Source of the DNA: Neptuniibacter sp048548695
GTDB lineage: Bacteria > Pseudomonadota > Gammaproteobacteria > Pseudomonadales > Balneatricaceae
Length of the DNA stretch: 43,918 nt
Reading direction: 5' to 3' (one strand)
NCBI RefSeq assembly: GCF_048548695.1
Contig: NZ_JBLYIF010000017.1
Shown piece after piece: positions 34,200 to 43,221 of this stretch (its first letter is position 1; every line of letters begins with the position of its first letter). The notes under the pieces are model-generated. The model saw only the letters and a list, made by a program, of their open reading frames with translations. It did not search any database and was not told where the DNA came from. The position numbers and the translations under genes are program-made.

Positions 34200-35357
34200 G
34201 GAATCTGTGATCAAGTCCCTACTTTTGAGAACATCAGCGAAACAAGACTGTTCAGCCGCATAGTCGCCAGTAATTAACCATTATTGAACGTCTACACACC
34301 ATTTTCCCGGCATGCAGACGGACTTATCCTACGCTCGCAACATCTGATCCACGCGAGCAATGTTCGCTAGAGCAAATAACATAGCCAGCTTGCCGTCATT
34401 CTTCACCAGACCACGATAGCGTGCCTTGGTAAAGCCGAACTGACATTTGATCACCCGGAACGGGTGTTCAACCTTAGCTCGAATACTGGCTTTCAGGTAC
34501 TCGGTCTTCAATTTAACCTTGTTGATTCGCGGGTGCTTCTTCAGCTCTTTAACCTTGCTAGGTATCTCAGCAATATGCCAGTCGGCCTCTACATCTTCGA
34601 GTTCTTCTCGCTTTTCTGCACCGCGATAGCCGCTGTCAGCGAAGATAAACTCCTCCTCACCATGAAGGAGGTTCCCAGCCTGATTGAGATCGTGCTCGCT
34701 GGCTGAAGTGGTGGTAAAACTGTGCGTCAAACCGGTTTTGGCATCAACGCCGATATGGGCCTTCATACCGAAGTGCCATTGGTTGCCCTTCTTGGTCTGG
34801 TGCATCTCAGGATCACGCTCACCCGTTTTGTTCTTGGTTGAGCTGGGCGCTTCAATAATCGTGGCATCCATTAACGTTCCTTCCTTTACCAGCACCCCAG
34901 CCTCGGTCAGCCAGTTGCTGACCTCCTTAAAGATCTTGCGTGCCAAGCCATGCCGCTCCAACAAATGGCGGAATTTAAGAATCGTCGAATGATCAGGAAT
35001 GGGGGCGTCCAATGATAGACCTGCAAAAATTCGCATAGATGCAATCTCGTAGAGTGCATCTTCCATAGCGGGATCGCTCATGCTGTACCACTGCTGCATG
35101 CAGTGAATGCGTAGCATCGTTGCTAGCGGATAAGGGCGGCGGCCGTTACCGGCCTTGGGACAATGGGGCTCGATCACAGACTCTAATCTCTGCCAAGGGA
35201 TTAGCGATTCCATACGCCCCAGAAAGATCTCCTTACGAGTTTGACGGCGCTTGCTATGGTATTCACTATCGGAAAAGGTGAGCTGGTGATCCATCGAACA
35301 TTCCTCAGGTTGTTTGTCTGAGAATTATCTCATGATGGGGACTTGATCACAGGTTCC
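34200..35357 (-). mobile_element. Complete IS5-family insertion sequence (IS5 group), 1158 bp
   Basis: Terminal inverted repeats GGAATCTGTGATCAAGTCC (left) and GGAACCTGTGATCAAGTCC (right, inverted) differ at one of 19 positions. CTAA flanks both sides (34196-34199 and 35358-35361), the usual 4-bp target duplication for this group. One full-length transposase gene on the minus strand. Structure is intact, so it is potentially active. It separates the attC-like site from an IS30-family remnant. Confidence 0.96.
34329..35294 (-). CDS. IS5-family transposase
   Basis: A 321-aa DDE transposase very close in pattern to E. coli IS5 InsH: HQLTFSDSEYHSKRRQTRKE, FLGRMESLIPWQ, KAGNGRRPYPLATMLRIHCMQ, and the triad segments MDATIIEAPSS (first Asp), FADSGYRGA (second Asp) and RAKVEHPFRVIKCQFGF (Glu). 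Also TKKGNQWHFGMKAHIGVDA. No frameshift or internal stop, consistent with an active enzyme. It is the likely trans-acting enzyme for the two MITE-like elements in this window, given the shared ends (inference). Confidence 0.97.
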   Translation of the reverse strand: MDHQLTFSDSEYHSKRRQTRKEIFLGRMESLIPWQRLESVIEPHCPKAGNGRRPYPLATMLRIHCMQQWYSMSDPAMEDALYEIASMRIFAGLSLDAPIPDHSTILKFRHLLERHGLARKIFKEVSNWLTEAGVLVKEGTLMDATIIEAPSSTKNKTGERDPEMHQTKKGNQWHFGMKAHIGVDAKTGLTHSFTTTSASEHDLNQAGNLLHGEEEFIFADSGYRGAEKREELEDVEADWHIAEIPSKVKELKKHPRINKVKLKTEYLKASIRAKVEHPFRVIKCQFGFTKARYRGLVKNDGKLAMLFALANIARVDQMLRA

Positions 35358-35361
35358 CTAA

Positions 35362-35947
35362 GGGAGGTGAGCTCTGGCTATGTTTGCGTCAATCTTCAAA
35401 ACAGCGTCGTAAGCGCTATAAAGCCTACGATAGCCGTGGCCGCCTAGCCAACAAGCGTCACATCAGCGAACGACCAAAAATTGTTGAAATGCGTAAAACA
35501 AAGGGCCATTGGGAAATTGATACTGTTCACGGTCGCGGAAGCAATCACTGCATAGTGACTTTACTCGAACGTAAAACTGGCTATGTCATGATCGGAAAGC
35601 TCGACAACAAATCGACCCGATCACTGAATAAAAAAACGATCAGGCTAATCAATAGAGATCCTAGTGTATTTAAAACCATAACATCAGATAACGGCACCGA
35701 GTTTCATCAATACAAAGAAATAGAAAGTCGCTGCAATACGACATTCTATTTCGCTACGCCGTACCATTCCTGGGAACGCGGTAGTAATGAAAATATCAAT
35801 GGCCTCATCCGGCAATATCTCCCTAAAACAGAGAGCATGAAAGATGTAACGCAGCAGCAGTGCGACAGAATCGCACTGGCGCTTAATTCACGACCAAGAA
35901 AACGATTCAACTACAAGACACCAGAGGAGATGTACTATGGAATCTAA
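35362..35947 (+). pseudogene. IS30-family transposase, C-terminal remnant
   Basis: About 195 codons of an IS30-family DDE transposase in frame from the IS5 boundary. Visible: GGELWLCLRQSSKQRRKRYKAYDSRGRLANKR, the triad segments GHWEIDTVHG, ITSDNGTEF and ERGSNENINGLIRQYLPK, and KRFNYKTPEEMYYG at the end. The N-terminal DNA-binding part (~130-150 residues) is missing. A TTG at 35384 could serve as start but the frame is open right up to the IS5 end. Removing the IS5 and one CTAA joins it in frame to sequence at 34176-34199 (read as AYASLAKGGELW), so IS5 may have landed in it. Listed without the split 5' fragment. Confidence 0.85.
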
Positions 35948-35954
35948 TTATTCC

Positions 35955-35977
35955 TGTCGCACTTCAAACTTGATACT
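35955..35977 (+). repeat. Right terminal repeat of the IS30-family remnant
   Basis: TGTCGCACTTCAAACTTGA, just after the transposase stop, has the look of IS30-family right ends (TGTCGCA followed by CAAA/TTGA). It ends about 14 bp before the hsdR stop, so the IS30 element was inserted immediately downstream of hsdR without touching it. The matching left end is not in the window. Confidence 0.55.
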
Positions 35978-35990
35978 AAGCACATTATCC

Positions 35991-38900
35991 TTACAAATCA
36001 AACCCACCGTTAACGACAAAATTCTGAAGTAATTTATCCACTTTAATATTCACCTTAAACACCGAAAGGCTGGTGTTTTCCAATGCATCAAAATACGCCT
36101 TGGCTTTAGCTTTATCGACGCTGGCTTTTAACGCATCAAAGCGGCCGAATTCATTGATATTGGCATCGTCTATGCCGGTATTCATCATGGCTTTTAGCTT
36201 GGTTTCATCCACACCCATGGCGCTGACAAGCTTGCTGACTTGCTCTTGCTTGGCACTGGATTGGTATTCGCTGATGTATTGCCTAAAGCTTTTGCCGTCT
36301 TCTGGGGTGACATCGCCACGTTGTACGTCGTTTAAAAAGATATTGGCCTGCTTTTGTTCGTCCTGGCTCAAGGAGGAAAACGACTTATGCAGTTCAGCGA
36401 CGGCGTTGTTAATGTCGGCATTATCGCCACCGGCTTGCAGGGTTTTCAGGTATTTTTGAAAACGGCTATTCATATAATCCGCATCAATTTTACCGGTATC
36501 AATTTCGGTTAAGTGATTGGCAATATCAAACGGCACCTCGTCTTCACCACCACCGCCACCGCCACCGCTTGGCAACTCTTTGTAACGCAAGGCCAGCACC
36601 AAATAGGTTTGCTCATCAAAGTCTAGGGTCACCTTGCTAATCTCAGCTAGGGCATCAAAATCCCAACTAAAACGCTGAATTCTGGCCGCTTCCAAAAACT
36701 CATTTAAGCGCCTGAAGTGTTTAGCAAACTGCCCCCGCACGTCATTATCATCGGGCAGTTTTTCAAAGTTTGCGATGCCTGCTTGTGAAAACAATGCCTC
36801 AATATCGGCAAAACCTTCATTCATTTTACGCAGGTTGGTGTCAAGCTGGTCGGCAAATAGACCAATCGGCTTATCGCCCGAATACAACTTCACCGCGGCG
36901 TTAATATTACGCTCCATGCTGTGCGGATAACGGTAATAGCGAATCGTGCCAAAAGGTTTGTCTGGGCCAAACAAGCGATTAGTGCGGGAAAAGGCCTGAA
37001 TGATCGTCTCGTAGGTCAGCACCTTATCCAAGTACAGGGTATTCAACCATTTTGAGTCAAACCCCGTGAGCATTTGGTCTACCACAATCAGCAAGTGAAC
37101 TTGCTCGTTGGGCGTTTGATAAATGCGTAAATACGGCTTTTTATGGGCTAAGCGTGCCGCCACGTCTTTCTTGAATTTAGCGTGATTGGCCAAGCTGAAA
37201 TCGTGGCCAAAGCGCTGGTTATAGTCTTCCAGAATTTCAACCAGACCGGCTTGCTTAAACGCACCGCTGGTTTGGTAATCGTCACCCTCGGCAATATTCG
37301 GGTCAAATAGTGCCGTAATGTTTAAGCTTGTATTGGCTTGCTTAAACAGGCGGTAGTACTTAATCGCATCGCTAATACTGTGGGTGGCGAGCAAGGCGTG
37401 GAATTTATTATTACGGCTCAGGGTCGGCCATTTATCGAGGATGTCGGCTACCACCTGCTTTTGGTGCTGTTCACCATATTGTGACTGTGGAACATCATCT
37501 TCAATGCCTTTTACATAGTTGCCTGCATCATCCGTTTTACCCGCCATGGGCACCTCATTGAGGTAACGGTAATAAATCGCCGATTTTTTCGGATCGTTCA
37601 GCGCCTCGGCTTCTGTGTTGGCTTTGGCTTTTATTAAGCCCACCTCTCGGCGTAAATCGGCATCTTTAAAGGTAGTGACTTTATACGGGTCAAAGCCCAG
37701 CACGTTTTTATCACGGATGCCGTCGGCAATGCTGTAGCGGTGTAATTCATCACCAAACACCATCGCGGTGGTGCTTTTTTTCTTTTGGTTTTCTTCGTGG
37801 ATGGGCGTGCCGGTAAAGCCAAAAAACAAGGCACCGGGAAAAGTCTGTTTAATCGTAATGAGCATGTCGCCAAAGGTCGAACGGTGTGCCTCATCCACAA
37901 TAAACACCAAGCGTTTGGCATTAATGCTGGCAATGTCATCGCTGTTCAGGCTGATGCCTTCGTCATTTACCGCCTCTTGGATATTGCTCATTTTTTGAAT
38001 GGAGCTAACAATCAAGGTATTGGCGGGGTCGTTGCTTTTCAGTTTGGTGGTCAGCACGCTGGTATTTTCGGTGGCCTGTACGGCTTCATCATCCCCAGCA
38101 AAGCCTTGGTATTCGCGCAGTGATTGTACGCCCAGCTCGATGCGGTCCATCAAAAATATCACCTTATCCGCATCTTTGGATTGGGCAATCAACTGCGCCG
38201 ATTTAAAACTGGTGAGGGTTTTACCCGAGCCGGTGGTATGCCACACATAACCACCTAAAGGATTGGGTGCAGCCCAACGGGTTTTGGCCACCTTGTCCGA
38301 TATGGCATTGGCGGCATAGTATTGATAACTGCGCATCACCTTAAGTACGCCATCGGAGCCATCGGCTACGGTATAAAAGCCAATCAACTGGTGCGCCATG
38401 GGTATCGACAGTAAACTGGCGGCGATGGCCTTCCAGTCGTTAATCGGCTCGTTATTAAAATCGGCCCACTGAAAATAATAATCCTGATTAAACGGGCCGT
38501 CTGGCCCCGGGTTAGCAAAGTAGCGGGTCTCGGTGGGTGTCATAGCAACAAAAATCTGCACCAGGCTAAACACGCCTGTAAACACCCCCTCGGCGGAATA
38601 CTTTTCAATTTGGTTATAGGCATGGCTGACGGGTACACCGCTGCGTTTTAGTTCGATATGAATCAACGGCATGCCGTTAATTAATAGCAATACATCACCA
38701 CGGCGGTCATTTAAAATCTTGTTGGTTTTAGCAAAGCGCGGTTGCTGCACAATTTGGTAATAGCTTTGGCCGCCGGATATTTCGTGGCGGTCGTATATTT
38801 TTAAGCTGACTTCTTTACCCAGGTGTAAGGGGTCGTTGGGGTTATCGCGGGTAATCGATACGGTTTTGCCGTTAATAAAGCCATTGAGTTTGAGCGGGGT

Positions 38901-39125
38901 TTTTAGCTCGCGTAGTTGCTCGACAATTTGCTGCATTTCTGTGTCGGTCAGCGGCACACCGTTTAAGCGATCAATACCCTGGTTATTCTCAAATAAAATC
39001 TTTGCCCAGTTTTGCAATAAATCCGCTTCGGTGGCGTTCACCAACACGCCATTCTTCCAGCCTTTATTGTGCTTTAACTCGTCGATTAAGGCGGCTTCAA
39101 AGGCCGCTTCGCTGGTGAATGTCAT
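35991..39125 (-). CDS. hsdR: Type I restriction enzyme, R subunit
   Basis: A 1044-aa restriction and translocation subunit. N-terminal PD-(D/E)xK nuclease: D144 in RRGDVLLLING and E158-x-K160 in PLIHIELKR. SF2 motor: Walker A TTGSGKTLTSF (~297), DEAH box in IVDEAHRSTFGDM (~410), motif III-like FGFTGTPI, motif VI-like IQAFSRTNR. The C-terminal helical part binds the methylase core. A run of seven Gly codons (36546-36566) links the motor to the C-terminal domain. It starts 27 bp after hsdS with AAAGGA upstream. No frameshift seen. It cuts unmethylated foreign DNA after ATP-driven translocation. Confidence 0.97.
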   Translation of the reverse strand: MTFTSEAAFEAALIDELKHNKGWKNGVLVNATEADLLQNWAKILFENNQGIDRLNGVPLTDTEMQQIVEQLRELKTPLKLNGFINGKTVSITRDNPNDPLHLGKEVSLKIYDRHEISGGQSYYQIVQQPRFAKTNKILNDRRGDVLLLINGMPLIHIELKRSGVPVSHAYNQIEKYSAEGVFTGVFSLVQIFVAMTPTETRYFANPGPDGPFNQDYYFQWADFNNEPINDWKAIAASLLSIPMAHQLIGFYTVADGSDGVLKVMRSYQYYAANAISDKVAKTRWAAPNPLGGYVWHTTGSGKTLTSFKSAQLIAQSKDADKVIFLMDRIELGVQSLREYQGFAGDDEAVQATENTSVLTTKLKSNDPANTLIVSSIQKMSNIQEAVNDEGISLNSDDIASINAKRLVFIVDEAHRSTFGDMLITIKQTFPGALFFGFTGTPIHEENQKKKSTTAMVFGDELHRYSIADGIRDKNVLGFDPYKVTTFKDADLRREVGLIKAKANTEAEALNDPKKSAIYYRYLNEVPMAGKTDDAGNYVKGIEDDVPQSQYGEQHQKQVVADILDKWPTLSRNNKFHALLATHSISDAIKYYRLFKQANTSLNITALFDPNIAEGDDYQTSGAFKQAGLVEILEDYNQRFGHDFSLANHAKFKKDVAARLAHKKPYLRIYQTPNEQVHLLIVVDQMLTGFDSKWLNTLYLDKVLTYETIIQAFSRTNRLFGPDKPFGTIRYYRYPHSMERNINAAVKLYSGDKPIGLFADQLDTNLRKMNEGFADIEALFSQAGIANFEKLPDDNDVRGQFAKHFRRLNEFLEAARIQRFSWDFDALAEISKVTLDFDEQTYLVLALRYKELPSGGGGGGGEDEVPFDIANHLTEIDTGKIDADYMNSRFQKYLKTLQAGGDNADINNAVAELHKSFSSLSQDEQKQANIFLNDVQRGDVTPEDGKSFRQYISEYQSSAKQEQVSKLVSAMGVDETKLKAMMNTGIDDANINEFGRFDALKASVDKAKAKAYFDALENTSLSVFKVNIKVDKLLQNFVVNGGFDL

Positions 39126-39152
39126 GCTGTATTATTCCTTTTGACTTTCATG

Positions 39153-40454
39153 CTAGACGAACATTTTTTCTAAGCAAGCCTGTTTAATATTGCCCAGTTT
39201 GTTGAGCTGGGTTTGGTGTTGGGTGATTAGCGTGTCGAGTTGTTTGAACAGGTTGCCGATTTTGGTTTGTTCTAAAATATCCTTGGGAACAAGAACGTTG
39301 ACTGAAGCTAGTGACTTTTGGCTTACACCTTGAGCAGTCCCACCACTCGACAATGAACTTAGCTTCCTTTGCATTAAAGGAGAGCTTAATGTTACAGCTA
39401 AGAAATTATCTTCTATTAACTTTTTTTTCACTTCAAAAGCAATTGTTCTCTGGCTAAGAATATATTTTTGATTGTCTGGAACCTGAGCCACATTTCCCAT
39501 TGGCGCTTCTGTTGTGAAAAGCACTTGATTTTTATGAAGTTCGTTTCCAGACATCCATTTGTCATATAACTCTTGATCTCCAAAATTTGCATCAGCATTA
39601 AAGTCGATAAAGCCATTTTTCACATTCAAGGCTGAAAGTGCCAAGTAACCATCTTCGCTCCAATCCATACCGAGTTTTTTGGGTGTTCGTCCTCTAAAAT
39701 CGATTATTCGTTCAAAATTTGAGAGCAATTTCCTCTCCTCCCACGCCCCACTAAACCCTTTAAAACGAAGTTCTGGCTCGGTGGCGCCTTGTTTGGGGAA
39801 TAGTTTTTCGAGCAGGGCTTTTTTAATGTTTAACAGCTTATCGTGCTTTTTTTGATGCTGGACGATTAGGGTGTCGAGCTGTTGGAAGTAATGGCCGATT
39901 TTGGTTTGTTCATCTCTCTCTTTCGGCAAATTAACGGTATACGTTGAAACACTCATTTTAGTTAGTTGTGGTTGAGCGCTCCCAAAACTTATTAAATCTA
40001 TCTTCTTTTTACCTGCTGGGGACTTTAAAAACTGAGCAACCACACTAGGATCGACTTGCTTTTTTGAGCGTATGATCAACATCCCAGAATTGATACGGGC
40101 AAATGGTACTTGCTGACTAATTTCCGCGCTGTACCACCCGATGTGCCCAACTGACCCTCTGGACGTTAATATAATATCGCCCAAAACTAATTTACCATTC
40201 CCCATGCTGTTAGATTTTTCTTCACTAATATACTGACTTACACCTAACATAAATCCTTTCGAGGTTATATTAGAAGCGCTTAAGAATAATGTATGGCCAC
40301 TAACTTGAAGGTCATCACCATTCGGATAGTTAGCCCCACGATCACCATCTAAAACATCGGCAACAGATTGCAAAGCATGCGTAAACCACTGCCCACTAAA
40401 CCCCTCAAACCGAATCGCAGGCACATTATTGTTTTGCTCCCTCATCGCTTTCAC
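39153..40454 (-). CDS. hsdS: Type I restriction-modification specificity subunit
   Basis: A 433-aa target-recognition subunit with two TRDs (about residues 12-165 and 213-385) each followed by a matching helical conserved region: QTKIGHYFQQLDTLIVQHQKKHDKLLNIKK and QTKIGNLFKQLDTLITQHQTQLNKLGNIKQ (each split here only by length). The TRD starts are PAIRFEGFSGQW and PELRFKGFSGAW. Two different TRDs predict an asymmetric bipartite target; the sequence cannot be read off. A GTG start at 40454 overlaps the hsdM stop as GTGA; ATG 40445 is the alternative. By eye its TRDs are more A/T-rich than hsdM and hsdR, usual for exchanged TRDs. Confidence 0.95.
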   Translation of the reverse strand: MKAMREQNNNVPAIRFEGFSGQWFTHALQSVADVLDGDRGANYPNGDDLQVSGHTLFLSASNITSKGFMLGVSQYISEEKSNSMGNGKLVLGDIILTSRGSVGHIGWYSAEISQQVPFARINSGMLIIRSKKQVDPSVVAQFLKSPAGKKKIDLISFGSAQPQLTKMSVSTYTVNLPKERDEQTKIGHYFQQLDTLIVQHQKKHDKLLNIKKALLEKLFPKQGATEPELRFKGFSGAWEERKLLSNFERIIDFRGRTPKKLGMDWSEDGYLALSALNVKNGFIDFNADANFGDQELYDKWMSGNELHKNQVLFTTEAPMGNVAQVPDNQKYILSQRTIAFEVKKKLIEDNFLAVTLSSPLMQRKLSSLSSGGTAQGVSQKSLASVNVLVPKDILEQTKIGNLFKQLDTLITQHQTQLNKLGNIKQACLEKMFV

Positions 40455-43120
40455 TCGCGCTCTCCATTGCCGAGAAAGCTTTTCAACTCCGCCAAGCCTT
40501 GCATATCAAATTCATTACCGGTGAGTTCGTCAATTAAGCCTGCCAATTCTTGCTCGGTGTTGTGAATGTCTTTGTCGACATCGGCATAGGTAGTGGCGTA
40601 TTTAACTGCCAGCTTTTGCACTTGGCTGGTTAAGCCGTGAATGAGGTTGGTGGGTAATTGGCTGAGTTCATCTAATAATGGCGTTATCCATTTGCATTCC
40701 AGCAGGTGATTCACTTGTTCGTCGCTTAAGCCTTCGATGGTGGTTTTGGTGAGCAGGTGCAGCGCTTCTGCGTCGGCCTTTACGGTTTTTTTCAGGGCTT
40801 TGTCTTCATCGATTAGCGCGTCGGCTGCCATGATTTTTGCTTCATAGCTCATGTTATCCAAATTGGCGGCATCAAACGGGCTGGAACTGGACCGAGTGCC
40901 TTGTTTGGATTCTGCCTTGAGTGCTTTCGCGGCTTTGCTGAGCGCCGCATTGATAAACTTGTCGCCGGCCTCGTTTACTGTGTCTTGCGCTTTGTCTTCT
41001 TCGCTAAAGCTCTCTAACAAGGCTTCTAGCTCGCTGGCTATTTCAGTAATGCGGTTTTCTTGCTGTGTTAAGGCGTTGAGTTCGTTATGCAGATAGGTCT
41101 GTTGTACCAAGTCAAAGGGCATGATGTGGCCTTTCCAGCCGTCTTGCACTTCGGTGTCTTTGCCTTTGACCTTTTTGTTGACCATGTTGGGGTCTACCCG
41201 TTTGCTGGTGGCAAAGCCTTCGGTTTGCAGCATTTCCACATCGGCGGCGATGGTTTGCCATTGGTTGTTGAGCAGTTGGTAGGCGTGGTATTTGTCGATT
41301 AAGGCAATGCCGTTGATGACTGTATTTTCTAGCCGCGCAAACAGCGCATGGCTTAATACGCCTTCGTGTTGGGCGATATTAATGCTGTGCGCAGCTGTTT
41401 GAAGGGGTGCGATTAATTGCTCATTTAAATAGTCGTTAAAATCGGCAAAGGCATTGGTGTAACGCTGCGCGAATTGCTTGACCTCTGAGTGCTCGGTAAT
41501 GCTGTTTTTGACGTCATCGGTGGCAATGGCTAAATCGGCGTAGTGACTATTTTTGTTAGTGAATAAGGTATTGCGCAGGTTGGGAAAGGCTTGCCAGTAG
41601 GCGTCTAGCTGGCTGATTTCGCTCTCTGGTATGCCGCCCAGCATGGTGGCGTGTAAATCCCAGCTTTCGGCAGCGGGGGCAGAATCAACATAGCGCGGAA
41701 TATTGAGGTTGTAGTCGTTGTCGCGCAGGGTTTGTTTACTCACCCGTGCGGAGAACTTGGGAATGTTGTCTCTGTTGATGACCGCATCGGCGATGCGCTT
41801 AATGTCGGAGGCTTGCAGTTTGTTGTTTTTGCCGACTTTTAAAAAGTGCTTGGAGGCATCAACCACTAAAACGTCGGTTTGTGGGTGTTCAATACTGCCG
41901 CGCTTTTGGCGTAATACCAGAATCACCGTGGGTATGCCGGTGCCAAAAAAGATGTTGGCAGGCAGGCCGATAACGGCGTCGATGTGGTTTTGTTCAATCA
42001 GTTGCTTGCGAATGGTGCCTTCTTCACCGCCCCTGAACAGCACGCCGTGGGGCAATACGATGGTCATCATGCCGTCGGGTTTTAAGTGATAAAGATCGTG
42101 CAGCAAAAAGGCGTAGTCGGCTTTGGTTTTGGGCGCTAAGCCAAAGCGGGAATAGCGCGGGTCGTTTTCTTTGTGGTCTGGGTCCCACTGCTGCGAGTAC
42201 GGAGGGTTGGAGACCACGGCATCCACATACAGCGGATTGTAGGAACCCATGGGGTCGTTCTCATCAAAATACGGCCAATCGTCTTCCAGGGTGTCGCCGT
42301 TACGGGTGACGATATTGTTGGGGTTAATACCGCGCATGATGAGATTCATACGGGTGAGGTTGTAGGTGTTGGCCTTTAGTTCTTGGGCGAAGTATCTAAT
42401 GTTATCTTGGCTGTCGGTATGTTTGGCCACGCTGTTGCCGATGTTGATTAGTAACGAGCCTGAGCCGGATGTGGGGTCGTATATTTCGATTTTTTTTCGG
42501 TCTTTTACGTGATGCGCGATGATTTCAGACATCAGCAGCGAGACCTCGTGTGGGGTGTAGAATTCCCCCGCTTTTTTACCGGCATTGGCGGCAAATTTTT
42601 CGATCAGGTATTCGTAGATATAACCCAATACGTCGTAGTCTTGCTTGCCATCCATCGGGATGGCTTTAATCAGTTGCAGTAAATCGCTAATGGCTTTGGT
42701 TTGCTTGGCCGCGCTTTCACCCAGTTTGCTTAGGCCGGTTTGTAGGGTGGTAAAAATGCCATCAAACAGTTTTTTGTGATTGTTGTGGATGAGGCGCTCA
42801 AAGGCGGATAAGGCATCACGCACGTTGGCCACGTCAAAATCACGGCCTTGCTCTAACCACGTAGAAAACAGGTTATCGTAAGCGATAAAGTAACCTAACT
42901 CTTTGCGGATGTAGTCAGCGGTTTCTGTATCGTCTTCGCTTAGGTTGGCAATATCAGCATCGGACATGCCTTGCGCTTTGGCATATTGCACAAGTTGATC
43001 GGACAGGTATTTGTAGAAAATAAACCCCAGAATATAGTCTTTGTATTCATTGGCTTCGATTTTTGACCGCATCTGGTTGGCGGATTCCCAAATTTTGGCG
43101 GCGAGTTGTTGCTTGTTCAA
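40451..43120 (-). CDS. hsdM: Type I restriction-modification methylase subunit, long form
   Basis: An 889-aa N6-adenine methyltransferase. HsdM N-terminal helical domain KIWESANQMRSKIEANEYKDYILGFIFYKYLS, SAM-binding motif I IYDPTSGSGSLLINIG, catalytic motif IV VVSNPPYSQQW, and HGVLFRGGEEGTIRKQLIE. Residues ~500-889 form a long charged helical extension (coiled-coil-like), so the protein is well above the ~500 aa of EcoKI-type HsdM but matches the long subclass. Start is TTG (AGGA 8 nt upstream); no ATG fits the conserved N-terminus MNKQQLAAKIWE. The start lies 40 bp from the attC site at 43160. First gene of hsdM-hsdS-hsdR. Confidence 0.96.
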   Translation of the reverse strand: MNKQQLAAKIWESANQMRSKIEANEYKDYILGFIFYKYLSDQLVQYAKAQGMSDADIANLSEDDTETADYIRKELGYFIAYDNLFSTWLEQGRDFDVANVRDALSAFERLIHNNHKKLFDGIFTTLQTGLSKLGESAAKQTKAISDLLQLIKAIPMDGKQDYDVLGYIYEYLIEKFAANAGKKAGEFYTPHEVSLLMSEIIAHHVKDRKKIEIYDPTSGSGSLLINIGNSVAKHTDSQDNIRYFAQELKANTYNLTRMNLIMRGINPNNIVTRNGDTLEDDWPYFDENDPMGSYNPLYVDAVVSNPPYSQQWDPDHKENDPRYSRFGLAPKTKADYAFLLHDLYHLKPDGMMTIVLPHGVLFRGGEEGTIRKQLIEQNHIDAVIGLPANIFFGTGIPTVILVLRQKRGSIEHPQTDVLVVDASKHFLKVGKNNKLQASDIKRIADAVINRDNIPKFSARVSKQTLRDNDYNLNIPRYVDSAPAAESWDLHATMLGGIPESEISQLDAYWQAFPNLRNTLFTNKNSHYADLAIATDDVKNSITEHSEVKQFAQRYTNAFADFNDYLNEQLIAPLQTAAHSINIAQHEGVLSHALFARLENTVINGIALIDKYHAYQLLNNQWQTIAADVEMLQTEGFATSKRVDPNMVNKKVKGKDTEVQDGWKGHIMPFDLVQQTYLHNELNALTQQENRITEIASELEALLESFSEEDKAQDTVNEAGDKFINAALSKAAKALKAESKQGTRSSSSPFDAANLDNMSYEAKIMAADALIDEDKALKKTVKADAEALHLLTKTTIEGLSDEQVNHLLECKWITPLLDELSQLPTNLIHGLTSQVQKLAVKYATTYADVDKDIHNTEQELAGLIDELTGNEFDMQGLAELKSFLGNGERE

Positions 43121-43159
43121 ATTTATATCCTATACGTTGTAGCGAGGGACTTATTTTGT

Positions 43160-43221
43160 GTATAACGCTTGCCATCAGCGGCGCGCGCCTTTGGCGCGTC
43201 TGTTGGATGGTTTTGTTATGC
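43160..43221 (-). repeat. attC recombination site of the ydeI cassette (62 bp)
   Basis: On the minus strand it begins GCATAAC and ends GTTATAC (R'' and R' core sites). The body folds on itself: CCATC pairs with GATGG next to the cores, and an inner CGCGCC/GGCGCG stem closes over TTT. It lies 23 bp past the ydeI stop, exactly where a cassette carries its attC. Its ATAACGCT and GGATGG blocks are shared with the site at 43839-43893, as expected for one array. Confidence 0.85.
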
